Assembly (NCBI GenBank): GCA_015501055.1
Contig: JADNYV010000055.1
Coordinates: 62,001 to 126,000 of the forward strand
DNA length: 64,000 nt
Direction of reading: 5' to 3'
Origin: Mucidula mucida
Taxonomy: Eukaryota; Basidiomycota; Agaricomycetes; Agaricales; Physalacriaceae
A model generated the notes under the pieces. It worked only from the letters and a program-made list of their open reading frames with translations. It did not search any database and was not told the origin of the DNA. A program made the position numbers and the translations under genes. Within the stretch, counting starts at the first letter, position 1; each line of letters begins with the position of its first letter. This document shows positions 1 through 9,579 of this stretch, piece after piece.

Positions 1-1380
1 GACCAAGACGAGTGACCCCGAAACGTCTGGTACGTCGTCAATGCTATCGTCGTCGTCGTCGTCGGCACTATCGTTATCATGAGTGGCGACCTGCTTGCTC
101 TGCGTCGTCAGCAATTTGTCCGGCTCGGTGGCGACTTTAATCGGATCGACTGCCCGCTTCTTAACGCCATCGTCAGACGAGTCGCTAGCGTCTTTCAGGT
201 TCTTCTTGAGGGTTTCCGCGGCTTTGTCGTTTAGTGTCGTCGTATCCACGATAGTGGCGTTCCATGCCGGCGCGTACTGTCCCATAGGACCTGCTTTGCC
301 GCCGGTGAGCATAGACAGTCCGACCTCGCCGGGGGAAGATGTGGTACGTTCATCAAAGTAGAATGCTTGGGCGGTGATCTATATCATTTATTAAAATGAT
401 AGACGGTATAAAGAAACACGACGTACATAGCTAGCCAAGCTCAGTTTTTGATACTTGGGACGAAGCTCCTCGCATGCATCCTTCCTTTTCTTATACGCAG
501 CGTAATTCTTCTTCGTGTAGTCCGGCGCGCCTTTACCTGCCGCCGCCCACTTCTCTTTGTCCTCGAGCGAAGGCGGCAGCAGCTTCTTCAAGACCGTCCA
601 CATGTCAACGGAGGCTTTGGCTCCATCGGCGTCCTTGTCCTTGTCAGATTCGACATCCTCATTCGCATCCGCCCGCCTAGCCTTATCATCATCCACCTTT
701 TCTGGACTACAACCCCAACACTCGGCTCGTCATCTCATCCTTCTCATGCGCCTCGTCATACGCTGCACAAGCTTCGCCTCAAGCGCCGACCGTTTCTCTG
801 TGCACTCGAACCACTGCGACACTATCTTGTTCTGATCGATAAGGCTCTCCTTCGTCGCCTGCTTCCCAACGTCAAAGAGAAAGTCGAGGTACGTATCGAA
901 CCACGTCTCCCCCGCCGTAGTCGCACGCGAATCTATCGTCACACCCTCATCGTCGTCGTCCTCGAAGGACTCGGGGAAAGGTGAACGTACGAAATTAGCA
1001 AGCGCAGCGTTGCTTTCGACAACATCGGGGCCAGCAAAGGGTGTTGTGATGATTGGAGACGCAGTAACCCAGCGCTCGTCCGCGCCATCGCCTATTTTGT
1101 CGTTCAAAAGCGTCCGCAGTTGGTCTTTGAGTGATGGGGGAACGGGGTCTTTGGCAGTGGCTGACGGTTGGGCAGTTGCGGATGTAGTGCTCTTGGGAGG
1201 ATCATCGCGGACATGGAAAACGCGGTTACTCAAAGGAACTGCGCGGGGATTATGCTGGTGGGCAGCGACGTCGATAGAGTCAGTCGAATCGGGAAGCGGT
1301 ATACCAGAGCATAAGCCGATCAAGAAGAGGATTATGAGTCCGGGCAGGAAACTAATGCTGCTAGTCTTGCCATGTGTCAT
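1..1380 (-). CDS. Secreted acidic protein S1 (partial, frame-disrupted)
   Basis: The gene starts with ATG at 1380 and runs off the left edge. Residues after MTHGKTSS form a hydrophobic signal peptide (FLPGLIILFLIGLCSG), so the product should enter the secretory pathway. A mixed helical and acidic part follows. A GT-AG intron lies at 379-426, joining ...KLSLASY to ITAQAFYFDE.... The last visible exon carries a KKR site and a poly-Asp run encoded by a GTC/GAC trinucleotide repeat (about 44-66). The frame breaks near 700-765: the first break is a missing base, and the return to the original frame is unexplained. The layout (signal peptide, acidic low-complexity part, Lys/Asp-rich helical part, similar C-terminal part) matches the gene at 9580-12260, so I call them paralogues. 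Function is unknown; no enzyme motif was seen. Confidence 0.6.
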
Positions 1381-2440
1381 GCTAACGGACCAGCCGTCGC
1401 CAATGTGTTGAGATCCAGCTCGAGGGTGATAAAGTAGTGCTCCGACCGGCCAGCAGGGAGTTTTCGCAGAGAGCCAGCTCTGCGAATGAGGGAATGGGAA
1501 AGAAAGAGTCATGGTTGACAGACGAGACGAGATGAATACGCTGGACGACCGGGTCGCTGTAGTTATGGAGCAGGTACACAGCCTTGATGGTAATCGACGC
1601 CGCCTCCGGGAGGCCTGCCCGTTGCCACGTTCACCAGTCGCGGTGATCATGGCGGTGCTCTGCGCCTTGACAGACCGGCACTTGACGACACCGTTCCTGA
1701 AATAAATAACTCAGTAAGGATTCAGAGAACAGGCCGAGTAACATACTCGGGATCGGGGTGACATTGTTTATTTGCCGCTCGAGGTATTCTTCACGGATGT
1801 CCCAGAGTAGGGTATAGCGCAAGACGGCTACGTTCGCGCTGGAAACAGAAAGCTCTGAGCTTGGTGACATTTCGATCACTGAAGCTGCTTAGTCGAGACA
1901 GTAAGATTATCCGATATACGCACACCTGTAGTCAAATGGCCGTGATCTGCAGAGAATACTTGTTGTAATTCTAGATGGTGGCTGTGCAAAGGTTGGTGCT
2001 GCATCCATCGCCGAAAGTATGCGTACCAAACATACCGTTATTGACTAGATACAACCAAGGTGTGTAATAGAATGCGGTCTAACCCATTTCGGTCGATCCA
2101 TTTGAAGACTTCCTATAGCTCTGTGTAGGTCCTTGTGGATGCTGGGGGTAACAAAAAAAAACTTGTCAGCATAGAGTTCAAAATTCAAGAGCTCTTTGAA
2201 TGCCTCACCTAAAATGGAAGAATCCTTACTCGCGTATTTGTACGCACTGCAACGATAGCATGGCCCGCAGACGCATGTTGAGTATGGGACGTTCTGAAAA
2301 CGCCGATGAAAAAGGTGTCAGTTCCCAAGAAATTGTTTTCAAGACAGCGGCGATTTACCTCAAGTATGAAAGAAAGCCTACTCACCAGAGATAGAGATTT
2401 TTGATATCGTATCGTAAAAGCCTGAAGGGATTTCGGTCAT
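1377..2440 (-). CDS. Unrecognised multi-exon gene, model uncertain
   Basis: Protein-like stretches with plausible splice sites lie on the minus strand. A possible first exon (2386-2440, MTEIPSGFYDTIS...) ends at a GTGAGT donor and may join an exon starting at 2293. A second block begins MSPSSELSVSSANVAVLRY near 1870 and ends at a GTATGT donor. It joins through TTTCAG to ...NGVVKCRSVKAQ. A third stretch (about 1440-1600, containing AVYLLHNYSDPVVQRIH) lies in another frame with no obvious intron between. The model is either frameshifted or wrongly joined. I recognise no family. The 3' end would overlap the start codon of S1, which is unusual for a fungus and another reason for caution. Confidence 0.3.
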
Positions 2441-2600
2441 GGTGAATGGAAACTGCAAGATGATGGTGGCACTAAACAGAAAAGGCACTCAGTGGTCACA
2501 GGAGAACGCGGTCATGTGCATCGTGACAAAGTGACATTTCCTTGAAGTTTTTTGCCTCCTTTATCCACGACCATCATATGTGCCCCCTACTTTTGTCGAA

Positions 2601-4131
2601 ATGTCGCAGATAAAGCTAGTACGTGAAAACGAAAAGCTCAAGCGGCAGCTCGCCGCTTCGCAGCAGGTGCGTCTTCTTTGTATTCAGCTAGGTTCCTGCC
2701 GCTCATGATAATTGCTATATAGAAAACTGTCGCGCTTCAGAACGCATTACAGGATTTTGTCAATGACAAGGATGCCATTGAAATTTCGTCTGACGAGAGT
2801 GATGATGGGGGTGATAAGAAGGGCGACGACGAGGAGCAGGAAGGAGAAGACAAGGAGGCCGGGAAACATGACCCTCATGATCCTATCTGGGACGATCAAC
2901 ACGCAATATATCGATGCCCGCGTTGTGCTTGGGAGGTTCTGGATGGCTACTGCCAAAACAACCACTGCGCAACAAAACTAAATTGGAGCGAGGTACGCTT
3001 TCATCGCGCAAAGCGAGTTACTATATACAGCAACACAGTCTAGACATCAACGAAGACGATTCAGAAGATGAGAATACCGCGCTTTCTCCTGATCGCGCCC
3101 TTAGACCTCGGGGTACTACGCCACTGAACGACGTATCAAAGGAGCAACTCGTCAACATTTCAGAAATTTACGCGGCATCGCCAGTCGAATACGAATCACT
3201 TCTGCAACGTGGTGCTGCGCGCCACATGTGCGAACGCTACAAGCTAAGGTACACACGTAAACGCGGTATTGTTGCTATAGCCGACGAAACCTTTCTCGCA
3301 GACTTCTCTACCCCCGTCGTCTGCGAAAGAGATGTTTGGAGGATACACCTTGGGCGAAGGATTGACTTGCGCATGGAAGACTTAGACGGAACGGAATTTC
3401 TCACCGCTTTAGTCGAAAAGGCACTGATATACCCAATGCGTAACGAGTACTCCAATTGTTTTGCCGAGCGCTGGGAGACCGTGGGCGAGTACGACGCGGC
3501 TTTGGGGTGCACTGTCTGGACGACAAGGCCGATGGACAAGGCGGGGCCTATCGGCGCAGTCGAGTACGATGGAGACAACAGCTCGGACGATCTCGACACC
3601 GATTCATACGGACCTGACGGGCCTGACCTCGATGGGCCGGACGGGAAGCCAAATGTTGTGGGCAGACGTTGGGAGCACGACCTAAAGCATCGCGCCGAGG
3701 ATAGGGCGCTAGACCCGTCCTTCGGGAGAGTCTACAAGCCGCCTATTGGTTATGCATGGGAGAGGTATGACCCTGAGACGGATGATGAGGCGGAGGAGGG
3801 CGATAGCGATATGGAGGTGGACGATCCGACACGTCGAAATGGCTCTTGGAATTGCGACCAGTCGGACGAGGAGTTTCCCTCGGATTACAGCGAGAATGAC
3901 ATGGAAGGGTGCGATGGTGATCTTGATGACGATAGCGAGAGTGAGGATGGAGAGGGTTATCAGGACAGGCCCGAGGGACAATCTCTGCTTACTGATGAAG
4001 AGGCCGAAGATGTGGAGATGCACAACTCGGAGCAGCGCATTCTGAGACAGGAGGATGACATTGCAGGGAGTGACTTTGACTCGGATGAGTGCTTAAGCGG
4101 TGACGAGGACGTGCTTCATGGAAGATGTTAA
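2601..4131 (+). CDS. Acidic zinc-ribbon-like protein of unknown function
   Basis: Three exons (2601-2666, 2723-2992, 3031-4131) join in phase to 478 residues. The N-terminus is a short charged helix (LVRENEKLKRQLAASQQ, possible coiled coil). An acidic segment follows, then a Cys cluster (CPRCAWEVLDGYCQNNHC) that looks like a CxxC...C...C zinc ribbon. The middle is a globular domain (about residues 140-290) and the C-terminal 150 residues are very rich in Asp and Glu. The second intron would be only 38 nt. It is needed, because reading through meets a stop at 3041. The composition suggests a nuclear or chromatin-associated protein. It resembles uncharacterised agaricomycete proteins, but I cannot name the family. 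No signal peptide or membrane segment is present. Confidence 0.7.
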
Positions 4132-4570
4132 CTTGTACATCATCACTTACAACCTATAGTACGCATATTTAAGAAGAGTGGCTATCACTATCGTCAGCTG
4201 GACGCGAGCGTGTAATGTCGCGTTCGTCACCTGAGCCAATCAGATTAGACGGCCGAGACCCCTATGATCTAGGCCCCTCTCAACTCAGCCACTTATCGCC
4301 AAGCTGTCATGTTCAAGTTATTCACGGTGCCCAATCAACCTTGAGTAGCACCGAGAGGCCAATCAGGCCTGGCTTTCAATTTCGAATATCTGGCCTTGGC
4401 CTGGCCCTCCGCGTTACGACACAACGCGTGCATCAAATGGGCACAAATCTCCTCCGCCGTCATTTCGAATTCACTCGATTCGGCAGTTACTTGAAAACTC
4501 CAGGCCTCGAAGACATCCACGCCTTTTAATCCCCACTTGGACGCGTGTCGTAACTCACATCAAGCTTCGC
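4132..4570. other. Intergenic, no gene recognised
   Basis: This stretch separates the acidic zinc-ribbon gene from the alcohol dehydrogenase on the same strand. Open frames on both strands (4215-4529 plus, 4335-4520 minus) show no splice sites or domain signals. It probably holds the upstream regulatory region of the dehydrogenase. Confidence 0.5.
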
Positions 4571-4576
4571 TATAAA
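4571..4576 (+). promoter_or_regulatory. TATA box of the alcohol dehydrogenase gene
   Basis: TATAAA lies directly against an ATG at 4577. Transcription normally starts 25-35 bases or more downstream of a TATA box, so the message should begin after that ATG. The first ATG then available in frame is at 4709, which gives the usual N-terminus of cytosolic fungal alcohol dehydrogenases. Confidence 0.6.
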
Positions 4577-4708
4577 ATGTCTCTTCTCAGGACCCGGTTA
4601 GCCAACACTACAGCTGTTCTTCGACTCTCTACTAGGAGAGTTACTACTCAAACACCTCGCTCGATACCCGTATATCCCCGACCGCACATTTACAAGCCTA
4701 CTATCGAC

Positions 4709-6095
4709 ATGTCGCAGTTCGTCATCCCCAAGACGCAAACGGTCGCTCTTATCGAAAAGAGCGGCGGACACATCGTCATTAAGAACGACTGGCCCGTCAA
4801 GCAGCAGTCGGACCTTGCGCCTGGCGAGTGCCTCGTCAAGATTGACGCTACTGGTGCGTTATCCATGATTCACCATTGACGTGGGACTCATCTTATTATC
4901 AGGCTGCTGCCACACTGATCTTCACGCCGCTTTGGGCGATTGGCCACTGAAGGCTAAATCACCTCTCATTGGCGGCCATGAGGGAGTCGGCATTATCGTT
5001 GCCATCGGCAGCAACACTGCGCACTCCCCAGTGAAGATTGGTGATCGCGTCGGTATCAAATGGCTCGCCGATTCCTGCTTGAACTGCGAGGCCTGCCGCA
5101 ATGGGCGCGAGCAGAGTGCGTCCTATATCCTCCATGTATATCTCTTTGCTGAATTGTTTTACTCATAGATTGCCCTGACGCCAAACTCAGCGGCTTCAAC
5201 GTCGACGGAACCTTCTCGGAATACACCGTCTCATTCGTCAACCATGTCACTCCCATCCCCGCCAACATGCCATCTGACGAGGCTGCCTCTATCCTCTGCG
5301 CTGTACGTCAACACCTTTCTATGCTTGCATCATCTCACTATCGTAATTAGGGTGTCACCGTCTACCGCGCCATCAAATACAGCCAGACGCAGCATGGCGA
5401 CTGGATCGTTCTTCCTGGTGCTGGAGGAGGCCTCGGCCATCTGGCCATCCAATACGCCCGCGCTCGCGGTCTGCGTGTCATCGCGATCGGTACGCGTCCA
5501 CTATCCATTAACGTAACTAGATCTAATAGTGTTTTCAATAGACAGCGGCGAAGAGAAGAAGCAGCTCTGCTTGAAGCTCGGTGCTGAGGTCTGGATCGAC
5601 TTCAAGGAGTCCAAGGACATCGTTGGTGACGTTAAGGCTGCCACCAACGGGCTTGGCGCGCACTCTGCTGTTGTCACGACTGCGTCCCCGTCTGGATACA
5701 CCCAAGCCGTCGATTATCTCCGCACTGGAGGTACACTCATGGCTGTTGGTCTCCAGGAGAAGCTAAGCTCGAGGCTTCCATCTTCTTCACTGTCTTCAAG
5801 GTGTGTCTTCTCCGCAACTGCTTCGTCGACATGCGACTAAAGGAACATTTGTACAGAGCATAAGCATTCTCGGTTCATACGTTGGTAACCGTGCGGACGC
5901 GTTTGAGGCTATCGATATCGCATCAACGGACACGTCAAGGTCCACTTCCAGACAAAAGACCTTTCGGAGCTTCCCAAGTAAGCCTTCTATTACAGTTTCA
6001 TCCGCAGGTCACTAACATTACCTTTCAGCGTCTACGAAGGATTGAAGGAAGGCAAGGTCGCTGGCCGTGTGGTCTTCGACTTGTGCAAGCACTAG
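4709..6095 (+). CDS. Zinc-dependent alcohol dehydrogenase (two frame breaks)
   Basis: It oxidises primary alcohols or reduces acetaldehyde with NAD(H), as in fermentation. Seven exons: 4709-4853, 4903-5115, 5169-5302, 5351-5489, 5542-5800, 5857-5977, 6029-6095. Catalytic zinc ligands are seen in GCCHTDLH and GGHEGVG. The structural zinc set is [15 protein letters not shown], and the nucleotide-binding loop is [12 protein letters not shown]. The C-terminal part has GSYVGNRAD and ends ...[10 protein letters not shown]. One base is missing near 5753 (a CCC read as CC after VGL) and one near 5928 (GGG read as GG). Apart from these two shifts the protein matches the family throughout (about 350 residues). 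An upstream in-frame ATG at 4577 would add a basic, mitochondrial-type leader, but the TATA box position argues against it. It may be an active gene with consensus errors, or a very young pseudogene. Confidence 0.88.
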
Positions 6096-6624
6096 GCTCA
6101 TACCTATTTCTCCCTTTAATGCCTCTACATGGACAAAAAGCATTGTATGTTGTATGATACCAAAATTGGGGAAGTATAGTAGAAGTTATGAAGTAGTCAT
6201 TAATGAATTTAGTTGTATCCTTGATCGAACGGATGGAGGATGATTATTGCAGTGCGGTTAGCAGGCCGACCATCGCCGTGGCATACGGCGGTTACCTTTA
6301 TGGAACTGTGCTTCGTGCGATCATGATCACTTTCGTGTCCGCATCTATCATCTGTGGCGGCACTTCATCATACACCTGAGGCTCTCGTTATAAGTTTCGA
6401 ATACACGCCTCACTCTAGAAGAACCCGGGCGACATCGCCTCTACTACGTTGATTTTACATTTATAGACTCCAAGGTCAACTCTATGGTGATGGATCTTCA
6501 CTGCACTGCAAACTGGTCGGCGACAACGGTGGCATCGGATCCTAAGGGTCATTAAGCCTCACTGTGGAAGTGGGCTTTTAATCAAGCTGGACTCCTACTA
6601 GTATCTTCCACCATCGGCGCAACC
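6096..6624. other. Intergenic, no gene recognised
   Basis: This is the 3' flank of the alcohol dehydrogenase and the 5' flank of the GPI-protein gene. I see no open frame with a plausible protein and no repeat shared with the rest of the window. Confidence 0.5.
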
Positions 6625-7447
6625 ATGTTGTCTACATTTCCTACGTTTCTTACGCTGCTATTCTTGAGTACTGCTCTAGCTGCACCAGAGCCAGTCATGA
6701 CTCCTGCGCCGGCTGCTATCGTACCGAGACAGTTACCAGATGGTCTGTGTCGTTTCCATGCCCGAGATTGTGTCTGACCATGGGGCATTTCCTAGATATC
6801 ACGAGCGCGCGGGAGTATTTGAGCAGCTGCCAGCGCTCATGTACCGATGACGTGCAGTCTAAAATCATCAGCTCCCGACTCGCAGTCGACGAAGACGACA
6901 AGTTTTGCAACAACTACGGGAACAATGAGGATGATGGAGATGCGTGTTATGTGAGTCCGAGTCGCACTCCTCGTCTTCTCCAATATCGATATCATCGATG
7001 CAGTGCGGCAACCTCCTGCAAGACGCTGATGCACAGATGAAACCGCTCAAATCGTGCATCAAGGATTCATGTACGGATATGTCGGACGAGGCTTTTACAT
7101 TCCTGGGCGTGGGCGACTCGGACAAGGTCAGCGCCTTTGTTAGGCAGCTGGGAATGGAATGTCGTCCGAGTGTGAATCTCTTTGATTTGACGATGTTTCC
7201 TGGGGGTAGTAGTAGCACCTCAGATGATTCGGAGACGACAACAAGTCGGAGTGGAGGAGATGAGTCGACGTCGAGTTCGAGGGAGTCATCGTCTGGTGTG
7301 TCGTCGACTACATCAGCATCGGCGTCAGCGTCGGCCACGGACTCGTCGGACTCCGCGACCAACATCTTGATGGCGCTGCCTGACACTGCTTTTGTTGCAA
7401 CGCTCGTATGTGGCTTGATCATGGCGGTAACGGTCTATGCGTTATAA
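6625..7447 (+). CDS. GPI-anchored, cysteine-containing cell-surface protein
   Basis: Three exons (6625-6742, 6796-6950, 7004-7447) join in phase to 238 residues. A signal peptide opens the protein (LLFLSTALAAPEP). A domain with spaced cysteines follows (SCQRSC, DDKFCNN, DACYCGN, SCIKDSC, MECRPS), which suggests disulfides. Next comes a Ser/Thr-rich stretch of about 60 residues, likely O-glycosylated. The C-terminus is a hydrophobic tail (FVATLVCGLIMAVTVYAL) after small residues, the hallmark of a GPI-attachment signal. The mature protein should sit on the plasma membrane or in the cell wall. The cysteine pattern is not a clear CFEM domain. No frame breaks were found, unlike both neighbours. 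Confidence 0.8.
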
Positions 7448-7571
7448 TCTTTCAATGATCGCGTTGCCATCATTTTCCTTGTGCTGTACTAGGGCATCGT
7501 TATCCATATCAATTGTGACTGTATGACATTGAGCGAATATCAAAACCGGGTTTCGAGATGGGCAGCTTTGA

Positions 7572-8268
7572 TCACGAAATTTTCAATCTGCGACTGGAGG
7601 CGCGAGTTTCCTCCGCCTTGGGGAATGTCACGGACAAGACGCCATCCTTCAGAGAGGCTTTGATCTCTTTGTCCTAGATCATGGTACTGTCACCTTTAGA
7701 AGACACGCATACTAGCTCATTACTTACCTTAACACCCTTCGGCACCTTTATCGTCCTCTCAAATCTCCCGTACCTTCGCTCACGGATAGCGTACTCCTTT
7801 TCGTCCTTGTGTCTGAAGAAAATTTAGTCTCTCCAGAGATGGTAAGCCACCCATCATCCCTAACGTCGATGCGAAGATCTTCTCTCCTGAGGCCGGGAAC
7901 CTCAAGCGTGGCTGTGACCGTCTTTCTCTAAAATCTTCGTGTACGTCCATTCTAAATAATATAAAGTTTCAGCTATTCGTGTAGGTCCTGGAGGGATCGC
8001 GTACCTGGGTTGCATATATATGATTTGCTGGACCGTCTAGCAGCCGCTCAGGATGCTCAAAAGCCCGATCCACAGCGCCAAAGAAACGATCCACGTTGTA
8101 GAATGGGTCATAGTACGATGAATAACGTGCTGGAGAATGCTCCGCGTCTCCTCCATCTATCTCGGCTACGGCAGGTGGCCGACTCCCACAGAAGTACTCG
8201 AGGTGCGCTGGGATCATGAGCCCCGCCAAGGCAAGCGCATTGAAGTGGCGACAGAGGTAGTGGAACAT
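7572..8268 (-). CDS. Small heat-shock protein, Hsp20/alpha-crystallin family
   Basis: It is an ATP-independent chaperone that holds unfolding proteins as oligomers. Exon 1 (8005-8268) encodes the variable N-terminal arm, with YYDPFYNVDRFF. Exon 2 starts at 7951 (MDVHED) and carries the alpha-crystallin domain: TVTATLEVPGLRREDLRIDV, LTISGE, EYAIRERRYGRFERTIKVP. A third exon after an intron with GTAAGT donor near 7730 has DKEIKASLKDGVLSVTFPK and ends at 7572. The reading frame slips between exons 1 and 2, near 7925 (AAAA read as AAA) and near 7812. The latter two fit single missing bases. A TATA-like ATAAATAT on this strand at 8323-8330 lies about 55 bases before the start codon. The gene is divergently paired with HSBP1. 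Confidence 0.85.
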
Positions 8269-8721
8269 TTCGTCGGGGAGCTTGAAGCGACACGTTGGTA
8301 GTACGTGGTCAATGTTCTGTGGATATTTATGGTAGTACGGTCAGCTGCCATCAGTTTCTTTGATAAATATTTGCCGCAGTCCGAACGCGTCTAAATTTTA
8401 GCGATTGGTGGCTGGAAGAAGAATTTAAACGTCGTTCACTAGGTCCAAGAAAGTAAGACAAGAAAGATAGAGAAAGACATGATCTATGAATGTCCTGAAA
8501 GGCTTGCGACATAAAGTTTGTTTTGATCTACGGTTGCTCGTAGCCTTGTGTACCCAGGCATCTAATAAATGGTCAACCGGAATTTTTGAAGATAAATACA
8601 TACTGCTTGCTCAAACGTCCAACAGAGATCTTCGTTGCATTGAAGCAAGCCTGTCGGCCCGGTTCCGTACCGGATCCGATTCAGCACAGCCACTCGATCA
8701 CCCTTTCTTCCAACCACCACC
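8269..8721. promoter_or_regulatory. Shared divergent promoter of hsp20 and HSBP1
   Basis: These 453 bases lie between two start codons pointing away from each other. Both products belong to the heat-shock response. The region is AT-rich and has GAA and TTC triplets (for example GAAGAAGAA near 8421), but I could not find a perfect nGAAnnTTCnnGAAn heat-shock element by eye. Confidence 0.45.
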
Positions 8722-9174
8722 ATGTCCACTGCCCTCCCTTTGAAGACGCCGACCAAGGCCCAGGAAAAGGAGAAAGAGGCAGAGAAAGATGTCAACCTCA
8801 CGCCAAAGCAAGCATCAGCGGTTCCAGGAATGAAAGTGAAGGAAATATCCAGCCCGCACGAGCTGACTGCATTTGTACGTCCACTTCATGACATTTCCTT
8901 GGTTTCGCGCCTAAGACGCGCTTTGTCTAGGTCGAGACGCTCTTGGAGCAGCTGGACACCAAATTCGACGAAATGTCTACGCAGATTCTGGATCGAAGTG
9001 CGTGCACCTCCTCTGCTGAACATGTCGGGAAATGCTTATGGCCTCCTAGTGTCCCAAATGTCTGCTCGAGTAGACGCGCTGGAGGCTTCCATTCAGGACA
9101 TAATAAATGGCGATATATCCCCTACCATGCCCACATCGCCTATCAGGAGAAGCGATAGCAATAATGGTTTCTAG
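8722..9174 (+). CDS. Heat-shock factor binding protein 1 (HSBP1) homologue
   Basis: HSBP1 is a small coiled-coil protein that binds trimeric heat-shock factor and dampens the heat-shock response in animals and plants. Three exons (8722-8874, 8931-8997, 9050-9174) join in phase to 114 residues. After a charged N-terminal tail, the conserved core reads ELTAFVETLLEQLDTKFDEM. It continues with STQILDR, a split methionine codon, then SQMSARVDALEASIQDII. This matches the family's hydrophobic heptads and its RxxxMSxRxDxLE signature. The tail (PTMPTSPIRRSD) has possible proline-directed phosphorylation sites. The N-terminal extension of about 45 residues is longer than in animal proteins, which have about 76 residues in all. 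No frame break was found. Confidence 0.88.
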   Translation: MSTALPLKTPTKAQEKEKEAEKDVNLTPKQASAVPGMKVKEISSPHELTAFVRPLHDISLVSRLRRALSRSRRSWSSWTPNSTKCLRRFWIEVRAPPLLNMSGNAYGLLVSQMSARVDALEASIQDIINGDISPTMPTSPIRRSDSNNGF

Positions 9175-9579
9175 TGTTAGTAAAGGAAGCGATATAGTAT
9201 GGTGAGCCTTTTCTCACTGTATGCACATTTCTTCGGCTGACGACTTGTATACTCGCAGTAGTACCCAATGCGGCATATGTTATTGTAGATCGACCGGAAT
9301 GTAATGTTGTACATCCATCCGCCCCAGTCCCCTAAGCCTTATTGCCTTCACTTCCAGCCTTTCAACATCTAATAAGTCGGTAACGAACCGTTCACTCTGC
9401 GAATTGTTTGGTCAGTTCCTATCTTGATACTGCTTTCACGCTCTTGACCGACATGGAAGAGATCTTATTCGAACGAATAGGTTGTTCTGGTTTGCTTTCA
9501 TGTCGAATTTGTACCGAAGAGAGTAAGGTTTATAGTTCAAATAACATCTAAATTTCTAACAATGATCAACAGAATCACT
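9175..9579. other. Convergent 3' region, no gene recognised
   Basis: The HSBP1 gene and S2 converge here. No plausible coding exon or repeat was seen. Confidence 0.5.

Noticed and set aside
1377..1380. Four-base ATGA overlap as in a bacterial operon
   Set aside because: The upstream gene model is broken and its end uncertain. The rest of the window is plainly eukaryotic.
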